DNA from: Tolumonas auensis DSM 9187
GTDB lineage: Bacteria; Pseudomonadota; Gammaproteobacteria; Enterobacterales; Aeromonadaceae
DNA: 64,000 bases
NCBI RefSeq assembly: GCF_000023065.1
Contig: NC_012691.1
Location: forward strand, 912,501 to 976,500
Direction of reading: 5' to 3'
In this document: piece after piece, positions 28,593-39,570 of the stretch
How positions within the stretch are numbered: position 1 is the first letter of the stretch
How the letters are laid out: every line of letters begins with the position of its first letter
Translations under genes and position numbers: made by a program
Notes under the pieces: model-generated
The model's database searches: none
Seen by the model: only the letters and a program-made list of their open reading frames with translations
Told to the model about the DNA's origin: nothing

Positions 28593-30242
28593 ATGGCACA
28601 ACATCCACATGCAGGTAAACCAGCTCGCGTTGAAGATTTAACCAATATTCCACGTCTGGTTGCTGCTTATTATCTGAATAAACCTGATATGTCATTGCCT
28701 GATCAACGAGTGGCATTTGGTACTTCTGGTCATCGTGGCAGTTCACTGAATAGTGCTTTTACTGAGTCTCACATTCAGGCAGTAAGCCAGGCACTGGCTG
28801 AATATCGTCAGAACAAAGGCATTACTGGCCCGCTGTTCATCGGTATGGATACGCATGCATTGTCAGAAGCCGCATTAGCAAGTGCAGTACAGGTTCTGGC
28901 CGCAAACGGTGTTAAGGTGCGCATTCAGCAGGGGCTGGGATATACACCAACACCTGTGGTTTCTCACGCTATTCTGACTTATAACCGTGCAGGTCATGCG
29001 GATCAGGCTGATGGTGTGGTGATCACCCCGTCACATAACCCGCCACAAGATGGTGGTTTCAAATACAATCCTCCGCATGGTGGTCCGGCTGAAGGTGATA
29101 TCACCAAATGGGTGGAAGATCGTGCGAATCAGATCCTGGAAAATGGTTCTGTTGATGTCAAAGTGATGCCATATGCTGCGGCTATCGCTTCTGAATTTGT
29201 GGAAGAGTACGACTACGTTACCCCGTATGTGAATGATTTGGGTAATGTGCTGGATATGGATGCTATCCGTAAAGCTGGCCTCAAAATTGGTGTGGATCCA
29301 TTAGGCGGTGCAGGTGTTGCCTACTGGGATGTCATTGCCAAGACTTATGATCTGAATATCGAAGTTGTTAACTACCGCGTTGATCCTACCTTCTCTTTCA
29401 TGACATTGGACCGTGATGGCAAAATCCGTATGGATTGTTCCAGCCCATGGGCAATGGCCAGTCTGATTGGTCTGAAAGACAAGTTTGATATCGCTTTAGG
29501 TAACGATCCGGATTATGACCGTCATGGTATCGTCACCAAATCTGGCTTGATGAATCCGAACCATTATCTGGCTGTTGCGATCCAGTATCTGTTTACGCAC
29601 CGTCCGAATTGGCCAAAACAGGCTGCGGTAGGTAAAACGCTGGTTTCCTCTTCTATCATCGATCGTGTGGCAGGCAAAATTGGCCGCAATCTGAAAGAAG
29701 TACCGGTTGGTTTTAAATGGTTTGTGGATGGTCTGTTTGACGGTAGTTTCGGTTTTGGTGGTGAAGAAAGTGCTGGTGCTTCCTTCCTGCGTAAAGACGG
29801 TACTGTCTGGACAACCGATAAAGATGGTTTCATTCTGGCATTACTGGCCGCTGAAATTATTGCGGTTACCGGTAAAGATCCGCAGCAGTTGTATGATGCG
29901 CTGACCGAAGAATTTGGTGCGCCGGTTTATCGCCGCATTGATGCGCCGGCTAATACAGCTCAGAAAGCCGTACTGTCGAAACTGAGCCCTGAGCTGGTTG
30001 AGGCAACCATGCTGGCTGGCGAACCTATTCTGGCCAAACTGACCAATGCACCAGGTAACAATGCAGCGATCGGTGGTCTGAAAGTGGTTACTGAAAATGG
30101 CTGGTTTGCTGCTCGTCCGAGTGGTACTGAGTCTATCTACAAAATCTACATGGAAAGCTTCAAAGGTGAAGCACACCTGGATACGATCCAGCAGGAAGCT
30201 CAGCAGATTGTGTCTGCGGCTCTGGCCAAAGCTGGCGTGTGA
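28593..30242 (+). CDS. pgm: Phosphoglucomutase
   Basis: The 549-residue enzyme interconverts glucose 1- and 6-phosphate. The phosphoserine is Ser147 in TPSHNPP, the metal loop is DPDYDRHG, the sugar-binding loop is GEESAG, and the phosphate-binding domain IV segment is RPSGTES near the C-terminus. E. coli Pgm has 546 residues. It follows seqA with AGGAAG before its ATG, and ends in a strong terminator shared with the sap operon. Confidence 0.97.
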   Translation: MAQHPHAGKPARVEDLTNIPRLVAAYYLNKPDMSLPDQRVAFGTSGHRGSSLNSAFTESHIQAVSQALAEYRQNKGITGPLFIGMDTHALSEAALASAVQVLAANGVKVRIQQGLGYTPTPVVSHAILTYNRAGHADQADGVVITPSHNPPQDGGFKYNPPHGGPAEGDITKWVEDRANQILENGSVDVKVMPYAAAIASEFVEEYDYVTPYVNDLGNVLDMDAIRKAGLKIGVDPLGGAGVAYWDVIAKTYDLNIEVVNYRVDPTFSFMTLDRDGKIRMDCSSPWAMASLIGLKDKFDIALGNDPDYDRHGIVTKSGLMNPNHYLAVAIQYLFTHRPNWPKQAAVGKTLVSSSIIDRVAGKIGRNLKEVPVGFKWFVDGLFDGSFGFGGEESAGASFLRKDGTVWTTDKDGFILALLAAEIIAVTGKDPQQLYDALTEEFGAPVYRRIDAPANTAQKAVLSKLSPELVEATMLAGEPILAKLTNAPGNNAAIGGLKVVTENGWFAARPSGTESIYKIYMESFKGEAHLDTIQQEAQQIVSAALAKAGV

Positions 30243-30255
30243 TGCATTTTTTCTA

Positions 30256-30286
30256 AGAAAAAGCCCTGAAATTTCAGGGCTTTTTG
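30256..30286. terminator. Bidirectional terminator between pgm and sapF
   Basis: AAAAAGCCCTGAAA and TTTCAGGGCTTTTT form a nearly loop-free palindromic hairpin with A and T runs on either side. Confidence 0.9.
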
Positions 30287-30306
30287 CTATAAGCGATCTA
30301 TGAAAA

Positions 30307-31092
30307 TCAACGGCGGTATTCGTGACCGTGATTCTGGATCAGTCGTTTGGTCACATCATGCTGCGGATTGGAAAATACTTCACTGGTTAACCCGCTTTCA
30401 ACTATTTCGCCCTGATGCATGATCAACACTTTATCACTGATATGACGTACCAGCCCCAGATCGTTCGCTACTACTACATAGGAAAGCCCTAAGCGCTCCT
30501 GCAATTTAAGCAGCAGATTGACTACCTGAGAGCGCATGGATACATCCAGCATGGAAAACGCTTCGTCAGCCACGATGATCTTCGGATCAAGGATCAGTGC
30601 ACGGGCGAAAGCAACACGCTGTTTTTGTCCTAACGAGATCATTTGCGGATAAAAAAGAGCATGTTCAGGCAGCATACCGACCATGCGTAGGGTTTCAATG
30701 ACAGTATTTGCGCGTTCTTCTTCACTCAGATCGGTATTCAGGCGTAACGGTGCTTCAAGAATGCGTCCGACACGCAGTTGCGGATTCAGCGAAGAGTTTG
30801 GATCCTGAAAAATCATGCGGATCAGTTTGCAGCGTTTTTGCGTATCTTCAAACGCGATGACTTCACCGTTTACTTCAATTTCACCAGACGTGGGCGGAAC
30901 CACACCAGCCAGTATTTTAGCTAACGTGCTTTTACCTGAACCGGTTTCACCAACCAGTGCCAGTGTTTCACCGGGTTCCAGCGTAAACGAGATATCTTTC
31001 AGTACCTGAACCTGTTTTCTGCGGAATAAGCCAACCCGGTTGAAAAAGGTTTTGTTAATACCGCTGACTCTTAATAATGGTGCGGAGTTCAT
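30307..31092 (-). CDS. sapF: Peptide/polyamine ABC transporter ATPase SapF
   Basis: The 261-residue ATPase has Walker [10 protein letters not shown] at 48-56, a signature in the degenerate form ISLGQKQRV, and Walker [13 protein letters not shown]. It ends the sapABCDF operon and starts inside sapD with a four-base overlap. In Salmonella and Haemophilus the Sap transporter confers resistance to antimicrobial peptides; in E. coli SapBCDF exports putrescine and supports TrkH/TrkG potassium uptake. SapD and SapF would form a heterodimer. Confidence 0.93.
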   Translation of the reverse strand: MNSAPLLRVSGINKTFFNRVGLFRRKQVQVLKDISFTLEPGETLALVGETGSGKSTLAKILAGVVPPTSGEIEVNGEVIAFEDTQKRCKLIRMIFQDPNSSLNPQLRVGRILEAPLRLNTDLSEEERANTVIETLRMVGMLPEHALFYPQMISLGQKQRVAFARALILDPKIIVADEAFSMLDVSMRSQVVNLLLKLQERLGLSYVVVANDLGLVRHISDKVLIMHQGEIVESGLTSEVFSNPQHDVTKRLIQNHGHEYRR

Positions 31093-32087
31093 CGGGTGGA
31101 TTCCTCCATATTCAGCGGGAAATGACAGTAAAACTGATGACCTTTACTTTGTGTTACTCCCGGCATCCGGACACACATTTTCTGAGCGTAAGGGCAGCGG
31201 GGACCGAGACGGCAACCAATAGGCAAATGCTGTAGCGGAGGAATAGAACCGGGGAGTGTTACCAGCAGGGATTTGTGTGGCAGATCCTGTGTGAAATCCG
31301 GTAATGCGTTCAGCAGTGCATTGGTATAAGGATGATGCGGGTTTTTCAGAATAGATTCACGGGTACCCGTTTCTACCATCTGTCCGCAATACATCACACT
31401 GATCGTATCTGCCAGGTTGGCAATTGCAGTCAGATCGTTACTGATCAGCAGAATAGTGGTGTGGTTAACCACGTTCATTTTATCCAGTAAACGCAGGATC
31501 TGCGCCTGAGTCGTTGCTTCCATCGCACTGATGGGTTCATCGGCAATCAGCAGGCGGGGTTTAACGGCAATCGCCATGGCAATCATCACTTTCTGGCAGA
31601 TACCATCGGAGAGCTCCAGTGGATATGCATTCATGACCCGCTCATGATCTTTGACGCCAACCCGGTGGAGCAGTGCTTTTGCTTGTTTCTTACGCCAGAA
31701 GGGACGCTGCCACCATTTCCCTTCGAAAACCCTGTCAGGTATCACTTCCATCAACTGCGTTCCAACCGGAATTGACGGGTCCAGACAGGAGACGGGCTCC
31801 TGAAAAATCATGGCGATATTTTCAGATAAAAACTGACGGCGCTGGCGAGGGCTCAGCTCCAGCAGATTGACATCACAGATCCGCAGACGATCAGCGGAAA
31901 CATGCCAGTTATCTTTGGTAATACCGACCAGCGCTTTAGCGACCAGACTTTTCCCTGAGCCTGATTCACCGACTAAACCCCGGACTTCACCTTCGTTAAT
32001 GGTCAGGCTTATCTTATCGACGACTTTAACCCGCCCTTGTGAGGTACCGATCTCAATCGTCAGATTACGGATATCCAGTAATGGCAT
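31089..32087 (-). CDS. sapD: ABC transporter ATPase SapD
   Basis: The 332-residue ATPase has Walker A GESGSGKS near 39-46, Walker [13 protein letters not shown], and the degenerate signature LSDGICQKV, as in E. coli SapD (LTEGECQK). The C-terminal oligopeptide-transporter extension carries cysteines ([19 protein letters not shown]) typical of Opp/Dpp ATPases that bind an Fe-S cluster or zinc. The start shares one base with the end of sapC. Confidence 0.93.
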   Translation of the reverse strand: MPLLDIRNLTIEIGTSQGRVKVVDKISLTINEGEVRGLVGESGSGKSLVAKALVGITKDNWHVSADRLRICDVNLLELSPRQRRQFLSENIAMIFQEPVSCLDPSIPVGTQLMEVIPDRVFEGKWWQRPFWRKKQAKALLHRVGVKDHERVMNAYPLELSDGICQKVMIAMAIAVKPRLLIADEPISAMEATTQAQILRLLDKMNVVNHTTILLISNDLTAIANLADTISVMYCGQMVETGTRESILKNPHHPYTNALLNALPDFTQDLPHKSLLVTLPGSIPPLQHLPIGCRLGPRCPYAQKMCVRMPGVTQSKGHQFYCHFPLNMEESTR

Positions 32088-32980
32088 TATTCCAGTCCTT
32101 GTTGCAGTGCTTTACGCAGGCCGTCACCCACCAGATTGGTTGCTACCACACTCAGCATGATGGCCAGTCCGGGTAAGGCGACATTCCAAGGTGATATATA
32201 GGCGAGATCCAGACTATCAGCCAGCATGGTGCCCCACTCTGGCAGCGGGGATTGTGCGCCGATGCCGAGAAAACAAACGGCACTGATATCCAGTATGGCA
32301 ACGGAGAGACCGCGCGTTGTCTGCGTAACCAGAACATCCAGAATGTTCGGCAAAATGGCCAGCCGCAAAATACGCCATGGAGTTGAACCATCGAGTCTTA
32401 CGGCAATGATGTATTCTTTGTTGGCTATCTCGCGTACCGCGTTAAAAGAGGCCCGGATAAACTGCGGGATCAACGCCAGCGTGATCGCCAGCAGGGCATT
32501 TTCCAGGCTGGCCCCCATAAATGAAACCAGTACGATTGCCAGCAAAAGAGAGGGGATAGACAGAAGTACATCCAGCATGTGATACAGAATACTGGAGGCC
32601 AGACCATGCTGCATTGCGGCAACCACACCGATACCCGAGCCAAATATCATCGCCAGTATGCAGGCCGTTAATGCACTGCCAAATGTCAGTTGTGCGCCGT
32701 ATAAAAGCCGGGATAAGACATCCCGTCCCAGGTCGTCTGTGCCGAGGAAGTAGTGCAGGGAACCGTTAGTTTCCCATGACGGTGGCAGCAGTAAAGCATT
32801 CGCGTTCTGACTGAACGGATCGAAACTGGCCAGCGAAGGGCCAAGCAGCGCAATCGCAATAAAAAAGGTGAACATCCATAACCCGGTCATGGCTCGTGAG
32901 TTCTGGCGGAAAGTCTGCCATGTCTGAGCCAATGGTGACGGTATGCGGATCTCGGGATAAATTCTAACCTTGCTGGGCAT
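32087..32980 (-). CDS. sapC: ABC transporter permease SapC
   Basis: The 297-residue inner-membrane permease of the DppC/OppC type begins with a cytoplasmic segment, then has six predicted membrane helices. The coupling motif is [31 protein letters not shown]. It would pair with SapB to form the channel. It overlaps the end of sapB by 17 bases. Confidence 0.93.
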   Translation of the reverse strand: MPSKVRIYPEIRIPSPLAQTWQTFRQNSRAMTGLWMFTFFIAIALLGPSLASFDPFSQNANALLLPPSWETNGSLHYFLGTDDLGRDVLSRLLYGAQLTFGSALTACILAMIFGSGIGVVAAMQHGLASSILYHMLDVLLSIPSLLLAIVLVSFMGASLENALLAITLALIPQFIRASFNAVREIANKEYIIAVRLDGSTPWRILRLAILPNILDVLVTQTTRGLSVAILDISAVCFLGIGAQSPLPEWGTMLADSLDLAYISPWNVALPGLAIMLSVVATNLVGDGLRKALQQGLE

Positions 32981-33926
32981 ACATCGCTTTCCTTTTGGCT
33001 GGATAAAACAAAACTGTCAGCAATTCAGAACAGATGTTGATGATAATAAGCGCGATCGCGATCACCAGCATGCAGGCTTGTACAGAAGCGAAATCTCTGA
33101 CACTGATACTACTGACCAGCCAGCGTCCCAAACCGGGCCACTCAAATATTTGTTCAGTAATAATTGCTGAGGTAACTATGGTGCCGAATTGCATACTGAG
33201 TGTAGGTAAAATCGGTGGCAGTGCATTGCGCAGTCCATGAGACAGAATAACACTCCAGGTGGAGTGTCCGCGGCTGAGGGCGGCTTTGATATAACCTTGA
33301 GCCATTACCTCACTCAACGAATTACGCACCAACCGGATCACTTCAGTGGTTGTAGCCAGTGCGAGGACACTGGCAGGCAGAACCAGATGCTGCAGGGCAT
33401 TCAGAAATGCTTCCATGCGATATGGACTGTCAGATAACCAGCAATCCAGCAGGCTGAATCCGGTAACCGGGGTGATTTGATACAGCAGGCTCAGTTGGCC
33501 TGAAGAAGGGAACCAACCCAGTTGCATTGCCAGCGTCATGATAAGCAGAGTTGCCAGCCAGTAGATAGGAATAGAGAAACCCAGCAGGCTTAAGTTAGAG
33601 ATCAGTATATCCGGCACCCGGTTTCGGTAAATCGCAGAGATTGTTCCCATGGCGATACCGATGATCGTCGCAATGATGATCCCAGCCAGTGATAATCCCA
33701 GTGTCGCCGGTAAATAGGAAAGCACGCTGTCCAGCACCGGTTCTCCGGTGACGCTGGAGATCCCCCATTTCCCGGTCAGGAAATGGCTCATAAACTCAAT
33801 GTAGCCATTGAACAGGTCGGAAGACGGATAAGTATTAATATGGCGATCCATGCCATAAGCCAGCAGGCTCAGGATCAGCAATGTTAAGAATAACAAGCTT
33901 AAACGGCGTAATGTGTAAATAAGCAT
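32964..33926 (-). CDS. sapB: ABC transporter permease SapB
   Basis: The 320-residue DppB-type permease has a first membrane helix at about 8-24 and five more after residue 90. The EAA-type cytoplasmic loop is seen at LVRNSLSEVMAQGYIKAALSRGHSTWSVILSHGLRNALPP. The gene follows sapA by three bases. Confidence 0.93.
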   Translation of the reverse strand: MLIYTLRRLSLLFLTLLILSLLAYGMDRHINTYPSSDLFNGYIEFMSHFLTGKWGISSVTGEPVLDSVLSYLPATLGLSLAGIIIATIIGIAMGTISAIYRNRVPDILISNLSLLGFSIPIYWLATLLIMTLAMQLGWFPSSGQLSLLYQITPVTGFSLLDCWLSDSPYRMEAFLNALQHLVLPASVLALATTTEVIRLVRNSLSEVMAQGYIKAALSRGHSTWSVILSHGLRNALPPILPTLSMQFGTIVTSAIITEQIFEWPGLGRWLVSSISVRDFASVQACMLVIAIALIIINICSELLTVLFYPAKRKAMYAQQG

Positions 33927-33929
33927 GAT

Positions 33930-35543
33930 TTACTCCCGGTAAGCCTTTTTAAATGAAACGCCACCTGTTGGCGGGATTATTATATCGTGCATATTCTGCC
34001 AGTAAGCACTGACTATCAGTGCATGAGTCAGCGGGATCACCGGTACATGCTGGTAGATCATCTCCTGACTGAGCTGATACTCAAAAATACGTTGTGACAG
34101 CCGTTGCGTCGCCAGCGCTTTATTCAGGTGTGAATCAAAAACTTCATTACACCAGGCAGAATAGTTGTTTCCACCCTTTTTCATCGACTCACAACTCAGC
34201 AACGGACGCAGGAAGTTATCCGGATCGGCGTTATCAGCCGCCCATGCCAGTAACGCCATATCATGCTTTCCTTCCTGCAGATTAGCGCGCATTACCGTCC
34301 AGCGTGTTTCTATGACCCGGACATTAATGCCAATCCGGGCAAGATCGCCCTGAAGTAATTGTGCTGTTTTTGATGCATCCGGATTATAGGTTCGGGGAAT
34401 TGGCTGAACCCACAGAGTAAGTTCAAAACCATCCGGATAACCCGCTTCTTTCAGTAACTGTTTCGCTTGTTCGGGATCATAATAATACTCGTCCAGATTC
34501 GGATGATGAGCCCAGGAAGCGGGTGGCAATAAACTGGATGCTGTCTCACCAGTATCGTAGAACACGGCCTGTTGCAGGTTATCCCGGTTAACGGCCATCG
34601 CAATTGCCCGGCGAACACGCACATCTTTCAGCGGTTTTTTCTGCGTATTCAGTGCCAGATAAGTTGTGTTCATGTTGCTCTGAATATCCACATCCGTGCG
34701 TGGATTATTCCTGATAAAGGGGAGCTGACTGGCAGCCGGTGTAGCGATAACCTGACATTCGCCGGTGAATAACTTAGCCAGTCGTTTGGATGCACGGGGA
34801 GTATAGTCAAATACCAGCTGTTCCAGGATCGGCGCTTTATCCCAGTAAGCCGGATTTTTTGCCAGCCGCAAATATTCATTCGGACGCAGCTCAAGCATCT
34901 GAAACGGTCCGGTACCTATCGGTAAATCATCAATATCCTGTAAGTCACCATGCTGTCGTTGCAGATAATCACCGTATTCAGCAGATAAAATCACCGCATA
35001 ATCACTGGCAAGTGTTGCCATGAATGATGCGTCCGGATGACGCAGAATAAACTGGACCTGATAATCGGTGACTTTTTTAACATCCTGCAATACATCAGAA
35101 AATTGCCGGTTATCAAAAAAAGGATACCGGATACCGGATACAGCATGATAAGGGTGTAAAGGGTCTATGATGCGCCGGAAACTGAATACTACATCGTCTG
35201 CGTTAAATGTACGCTTTGGTGTAAACCAGGCGGTGTGATGGAAAGGGACATTCCGGCGCAGATTAAATGTATAAACCAGCCCGTTCCGGCTGATACTCCA
35301 GTTTTCGGCTAAGGCACCGTCCAGTCGCTGTGTATCGGGATTAATCTCAATTAACCGGTTATAGACCTGCTGTGACAGTGAAGCGACAAAAGGGGTGGAA
35401 CCCTGAATTTGCGGGTTCAAATGCTGGCTGAAACTGTCAACGCAGTAAACAGCCCCACTGGTTTTGGCTGACTCGGCAGGTTTGCAACCGGTGAGAAGCA
35501 GGATTACGGCTCCCAAACAGTGTATTAATGAAAAAAGTTTCAT
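33930..35543 (-). CDS. sapA: Periplasmic peptide-binding protein SapA
   Basis: The start is set at the Met whose frame opens with a signal peptide (MKLFSLIHCLGAVILLLTGC), giving 537 residues; an in-frame extension upstream would bury it. The signal ends in LLTGC, a good lipobox, so the protein may be membrane-anchored, unlike the soluble E. coli SapA. The body is a family 5 solute-binding protein with NADDVVFSFRRI, AMAVNRDNLQQAV and QLLKEAGYPDGFEL motifs. It captures peptides or a haem-like ligand in relatives. First gene of sapABCDF, divergent from ycjX. The Shine-Dalgarno is weak. Confidence 0.88.
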   Translation of the reverse strand: MKLFSLIHCLGAVILLLTGCKPAESAKTSGAVYCVDSFSQHLNPQIQGSTPFVASLSQQVYNRLIEINPDTQRLDGALAENWSISRNGLVYTFNLRRNVPFHHTAWFTPKRTFNADDVVFSFRRIIDPLHPYHAVSGIRYPFFDNRQFSDVLQDVKKVTDYQVQFILRHPDASFMATLASDYAVILSAEYGDYLQRQHGDLQDIDDLPIGTGPFQMLELRPNEYLRLAKNPAYWDKAPILEQLVFDYTPRASKRLAKLFTGECQVIATPAASQLPFIRNNPRTDVDIQSNMNTTYLALNTQKKPLKDVRVRRAIAMAVNRDNLQQAVFYDTGETASSLLPPASWAHHPNLDEYYYDPEQAKQLLKEAGYPDGFELTLWVQPIPRTYNPDASKTAQLLQGDLARIGINVRVIETRWTVMRANLQEGKHDMALLAWAADNADPDNFLRPLLSCESMKKGGNNYSAWCNEVFDSHLNKALATQRLSQRIFEYQLSQEMIYQHVPVIPLTHALIVSAYWQNMHDIIIPPTGGVSFKKAYRE

Positions 35544-35693
35544 GCGACATCCGTGACTGGTAGGCTGGGACATAACCACTATTGGCGTTGACCACATCTA
35601 AGTGCTGATTATAACGCGAGTTATGTCTGATCGCTTGTCTGAGATGCGGTCTATTCTCATACTTAACGAGAACCATAATATGCGGAGGTCGCT

Positions 35694-37106
35694 GTGTTGC
35701 AGCAAGAACGATGGCTGAGTTTGCAACGTAAAGCCGATACTTTATGGCAACGCACCTGGGATCGTCATCTCCGACTGGCTGTCACCGGGTTGGCGCGTAG
35801 TGGAAAAACGGCATTTGTTACTGCGTTGATCCAGCAATTGGAACAGGCCGGATTCAGTGCCAGATTACCGCACTGGCAGGTACTGCAGCAGGGCCGGTTA
35901 CTGGGTGTACAACAGGTGGTTCAGACTCACCAGCATATTCCTACCTTCGGTTATTCGCAGGCATTGTCGATGCTGGCTGCGGATCCGCCGCAATGGCCTG
36001 AACCGACACAAACACTCAGCGAAATACGGCTGGAATTACGTTTCCGTAGCCAGAATCTGTTGCGGCAAAAAATCGGCCATGATGTTTGTCACCTGTATCT
36101 GGACATAGTTGATTATCCGGGGGAATGGTTACTCGATTTACCATTGCTGGATCTGAGTTATGCACAATGGAATGCGCAGATCCGCGAGCAGTTGCAGTCA
36201 CCTCAGCGCCGGCATCTGGCTGAACCCTGGCTTAAAGCCGGGAGTCGTTGGTCTGCTTCGCAGCCGTTTTCTTCTGTGATGGATGAAGTCAAAAATATCT
36301 CTGCACTTTATACCCAGTATTTACAGGACTGCCGTTCACAACTTGGATTGCAAAGCATCCAGCCCGGCCGTTTTGTATTACCCGGTGAATTCGCCGGTGC
36401 GCCTATGTTGCAGTTTGTTCCCTGGGTATGGGGTTTACCTGCGGAATCATCCGCGCATGACTCGCTGTACGGTTTGTTGCAGGCGCGCTATGAAGCTTAT
36501 AAAGAACATGTCGTCAAACAGTTCTACCAGAAACACTTTTCCGGTTTTGACCGGCAGATCGTGCTGGTGGATTGTTTGCAGCCACTAAAAGTCAGCCGTG
36601 AAGCAATCTATGATTTACGGGATACACTGGGACAATTACTGCAAAGTTTCCAGTATGGAAACAGTCACTGGTGGCAGCGCCTCTTTTCTCCGCGTATCGA
36701 CAAACTGTTGTTTGTAGCCAGTAAAGCCGATCATGTCACCCCTGAACAACATCCGGCCTTACTCAGTCTGTTGCGGGAACTGGTTCATTCTGGTCTGTCC
36801 CGGGCCCGTTTTGAAGGTGTGTCGCTGGAATGTATGGCAATGGCAGCGATCCGTTCCAGTGAATATCATCAGGTTGATTATCAGGGGCAGCCACTGACTG
36901 TGCTGCATGGTGTTGATTTAACCGGTCATGAATTAGCGTTGTTCCCCGGGGTTATACCTGCCCGTATACCCGAACCTGATTTCTGGCGAAACTCATCTTT
37001 GCGATTAACTGATCTGCGGCCCCCTGTCTGGCAGAGCGAACAGGCCAGACCGCATATCCGTCTGGATCAGATCCTGGAATATTTGCTGGGAGATAAAATG
37101 CAATGA
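35694..37106 (+). CDS. ycjX: YcjX family P-loop protein
   Basis: The 470-residue DUF463 protein has a GTPase-like P loop GLARSGKT at 32-39 and conserved DIVDYPGEWLLDLPLL. It starts with GTG preceded by a strong GGAGG. In E. coli ycjX and ycjF are induced with phage-shock genes and sigma-32; their function is not established. It is coupled to ycjF by a four-base overlap. In other gammaproteobacteria pspF-pspABC lies between sapA and ycjX; here only 150 bases separate them. Confidence 0.93.
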   Translation: MLQQERWLSLQRKADTLWQRTWDRHLRLAVTGLARSGKTAFVTALIQQLEQAGFSARLPHWQVLQQGRLLGVQQVVQTHQHIPTFGYSQALSMLAADPPQWPEPTQTLSEIRLELRFRSQNLLRQKIGHDVCHLYLDIVDYPGEWLLDLPLLDLSYAQWNAQIREQLQSPQRRHLAEPWLKAGSRWSASQPFSSVMDEVKNISALYTQYLQDCRSQLGLQSIQPGRFVLPGEFAGAPMLQFVPWVWGLPAESSAHDSLYGLLQARYEAYKEHVVKQFYQKHFSGFDRQIVLVDCLQPLKVSREAIYDLRDTLGQLLQSFQYGNSHWWQRLFSPRIDKLLFVASKADHVTPEQHPALLSLLRELVHSGLSRARFEGVSLECMAMAAIRSSEYHQVDYQGQPLTVLHGVDLTGHELALFPGVIPARIPEPDFWRNSSLRLTDLRPPVWQSEQARPHIRLDQILEYLLGDKMQ

Positions 37107-38170
37107 AAAAACCAGCAGCATCAGATACAAAGACAGCAGTAGAAGTGCCGCTGGATTTATTAAACCGGACCACAATCGCGAGCGGAGCTATGCCGGTAGA
37201 AATAGTACCGGCGCAGCTGGATGAAGCGTCGCAATACGATGAAACTGCTCTGCAGGATGATTTTGAGCCATCGCTTTCAGAGTTACCGGAGCGATCCTCT
37301 GGCTGGTTGCGCTGGGGTGGGGGTGCTGTGTTGGCGTTATCGCTGGTGGAGGCCGGCAGTTTTCTCTATCAGCAGCTGTTTCTGAATCCCTGGCTGGGTG
37401 GTGCCTGGTTAGCCGCTGCCAGCGCTTTGCTGATTGGTTCCTGCTCGGTTATCTGGCGCGAATATCGTGTATTACGACGTTTACGCAGTAATACTCAATG
37501 CCGGAAACAGGCTGAAGACTTGAGAAGCGCAGGACAGCATGGGAACGCCCAGGCGTTTTGTCGGCGTCTGGCAAACGAGACGGGTCTGCAAAATTTACCC
37601 GGGTATCAGCAATGGCTGGAACATATTGAACCACATCACAATGATAGTGAAATACTGGTGTTGTTCAGCCGGTTTGTTTTACATCCGTTAGATGAAAAAG
37701 CACTGCAACTGGTACTCAAATCCAGCAGTCAGACCGCGTTACTGGTCGCGGCCAGCCCTTTGGCGCTGGCCGATATGGTACTGGTACTGTGGCGCAATCT
37801 GAAAATGTTGCGGGATATCGCATCGGTCTACCAGATCCGTCTTGGCTATTGGGGGCAAATCCGGCTTATCCGGCAGATTTTACGGGATATGGTGTTTGCC
37901 GGTACGGCTGAACTGGCCACGGAACTGGGAACAGACTGGTTCAGCAGTGAATTGACATCTAAATTATCGGCTAAATTAGCGCAGGGGCTGGGTAGTGGCC
38001 TGTTGTCTGCCCGGTTAGGTATCAATGCCATTCAGTTATGTCGCCCGGTGACGTTGCTGGCGGATGAGAAACCAAAGCTGTCTCAGATCAGAAAAGCATT
38101 ATTGAAACGCCTGAGTTCAACCGTCAGCCAGTTTTTTACGACACAGAATCTGCCATCACCAAAAGAATAA
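37103..38170 (+). CDS. ycjF: YcjF family inner-membrane protein (TIGR01620/DUF697)
   Basis: The 355-residue protein has an acidic, disordered N-terminal part (about 1-65), two close membrane helices (about 71-90 and 98-114), and a DUF697-type C-terminal domain with further hydrophobic stretches (ALLVAASPLALADMVLVLWRNLKMLRDIASVYQ). It matches YcjF in size and in coupling to ycjX. The pair is associated with envelope or phage-shock stress; the mechanism is not known. Confidence 0.92.
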   Translation: MKKPAASDTKTAVEVPLDLLNRTTIASGAMPVEIVPAQLDEASQYDETALQDDFEPSLSELPERSSGWLRWGGGAVLALSLVEAGSFLYQQLFLNPWLGGAWLAAASALLIGSCSVIWREYRVLRRLRSNTQCRKQAEDLRSAGQHGNAQAFCRRLANETGLQNLPGYQQWLEHIEPHHNDSEILVLFSRFVLHPLDEKALQLVLKSSSQTALLVAASPLALADMVLVLWRNLKMLRDIASVYQIRLGYWGQIRLIRQILRDMVFAGTAELATELGTDWFSSELTSKLSAKLAQGLGSGLLSARLGINAIQLCRPVTLLADEKPKLSQIRKALLKRLSSTVSQFFTTQNLPSPKE

Positions 38171-38192
38171 AACCGGCATCTGCCGGTTTATC
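38168..38192. terminator. Terminator between ycjF and the sensor kinase gene
   Basis: AAACCGGC, an ATCT loop and GCCGGTTT lie directly at the ycjF stop and 11 bases beyond the kinase stop. The tails are short, so efficiency is uncertain. Confidence 0.65.
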
Positions 38193-38202
38193 TGAAGTCA
38201 GG

Positions 38203-39567
38203 TTAAGAAAGCTGCGCCATACAGGGTAATTTCACATGCATACACAAACCGCCGGTCGTTCTGTTGTAGGCAGTAATCGTCCCGCCGTGTGCTTCAATTG
38301 CTCGTTTTGTGATAGCCAGCCCCAGACCGTTGCCCGGATTATTGTTACTGCGGAAAAAGGGTTCGAAGATAGATCCCAGGTCTTTTTCAGTGATCCCGGG
38401 GCCATTATCCGTGATATCAATGACCAGTAATTCCGGCAATTCCTGATGCACACTGATTTCAATATGACAGCCGCGACCGGCATGGTGTAAGGCATTCCGG
38501 ATCAGGTTATCGAAGGCCCGCAGTAATAACTCACCGCGACTCTGGATAATAATGCTTTCATTCAATGTTTCATCCAGTTGTAGTTCAATAACACTACCGC
38601 TGTCTTTCGCTTCAAACTGAGCATCATCAACCAGCGATTTCAGCAACTCAACAAGATCCAGATAATCTTCTTTTGGTTGCGGCACACCGGATTCCATACG
38701 CGCAAGCATTAATACTTCACCGACCAGATTGTTCAGGCGATGACATTCCTGTTCAATGCGTTGCAGCATTTGCTCGGTGTTTTCCGGCTTTTGCCGCAGC
38801 AAGCCAATGGCCAGCTGAAGACGGGCGAGTGGTGAGCGTAAGTCATGAGACACATCATGCAACAGCCGGCGTTGCACCTGAATAGATTGTTTGAGTTTTT
38901 CTGCCATTAAATCAGCATCTTGCCCAAGATCTGCAAATTCATCGTACCGTTTGCCAAGCTTTTGACTGACATTGATATCAAAATTTCCTTTTGCTACAGC
39001 TTTGAGTCCGTCACGCAATGTTTCTATCGGTCGTGAAATAACGCGGGCCAGCCAGTTACTGAATAACAGACTGGTCAGTATCGCCATGATTAACAGAAAA
39101 ACCGGTGCATCAAACAATGTAAATATGATGTTATGCGGGAATGGCGGCGGACGGCGGGGCATGAATACCCAATAAATTCCCCCGTCAGCCAGTGTTATCT
39201 TTTCTACCCCAGGCGTATTGGCCTGTTGTTCAGTGAGACGTTGTGCTTCAGCCCAGGCTTTATCATTGACACTTCGGTTGAACAGATCCTTTCCCTGTTG
39301 ATCAACAATAAATGGCACAGGCGGGCCGCCGGCTACATCTTTTCCCACGGTCTGTGGTTTCACTATCTCCAGCACAAGCTGTTTTCCGCCACTGGCCAGC
39401 GTTCTGGCTACCGATTCGGTCAGACCATCGGGGCGATTGCCGGTTTCAATGATGCTGTAGGCTATCTTTGCGTCCTGATACAGCGTGACGATCGCGCCGG
39501 TTGCGATCCCGGTCAGCAGAATGGCGAGCCAGAAACTCAGTAATATTTTCCAGAAAATACGACGCAT
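38203..39567 (-). CDS. CpxA-like sensor histidine kinase
   Basis: The 454-residue kinase has one membrane helix at about 8-30, a periplasmic sensor region at about 31-148, and a second helix at about 150-170 leading into a HAMP domain (to about 225). The H box HDVSHDLRSPLARL at 237-250 carries His241; the N box is NLIRNALHH at 354-362, G1 is DNGPG at 387-391 and G2 is GNGLGLAI at 412-419. It is complete. It starts three bases after the regulator gene. CpxA is the closest kinase I recognise, but the sensor region is short and poorly conserved, so the stimulus is not known. Confidence 0.85.
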   Translation of the reverse strand: MRRIFWKILLSFWLAILLTGIATGAIVTLYQDAKIAYSIIETGNRPDGLTESVARTLASGGKQLVLEIVKPQTVGKDVAGGPPVPFIVDQQGKDLFNRSVNDKAWAEAQRLTEQQANTPGVEKITLADGGIYWVFMPRRPPPFPHNIIFTLFDAPVFLLIMAILTSLLFSNWLARVISRPIETLRDGLKAVAKGNFDINVSQKLGKRYDEFADLGQDADLMAEKLKQSIQVQRRLLHDVSHDLRSPLARLQLAIGLLRQKPENTEQMLQRIEQECHRLNNLVGEVLMLARMESGVPQPKEDYLDLVELLKSLVDDAQFEAKDSGSVIELQLDETLNESIIIQSRGELLLRAFDNLIRNALHHAGRGCHIEISVHQELPELLVIDITDNGPGITEKDLGSIFEPFFRSNNNPGNGLGLAITKRAIEAHGGTITAYNRTTGGLCMHVKLPCMAQLS

Positions 39568-39570
39568 TAA

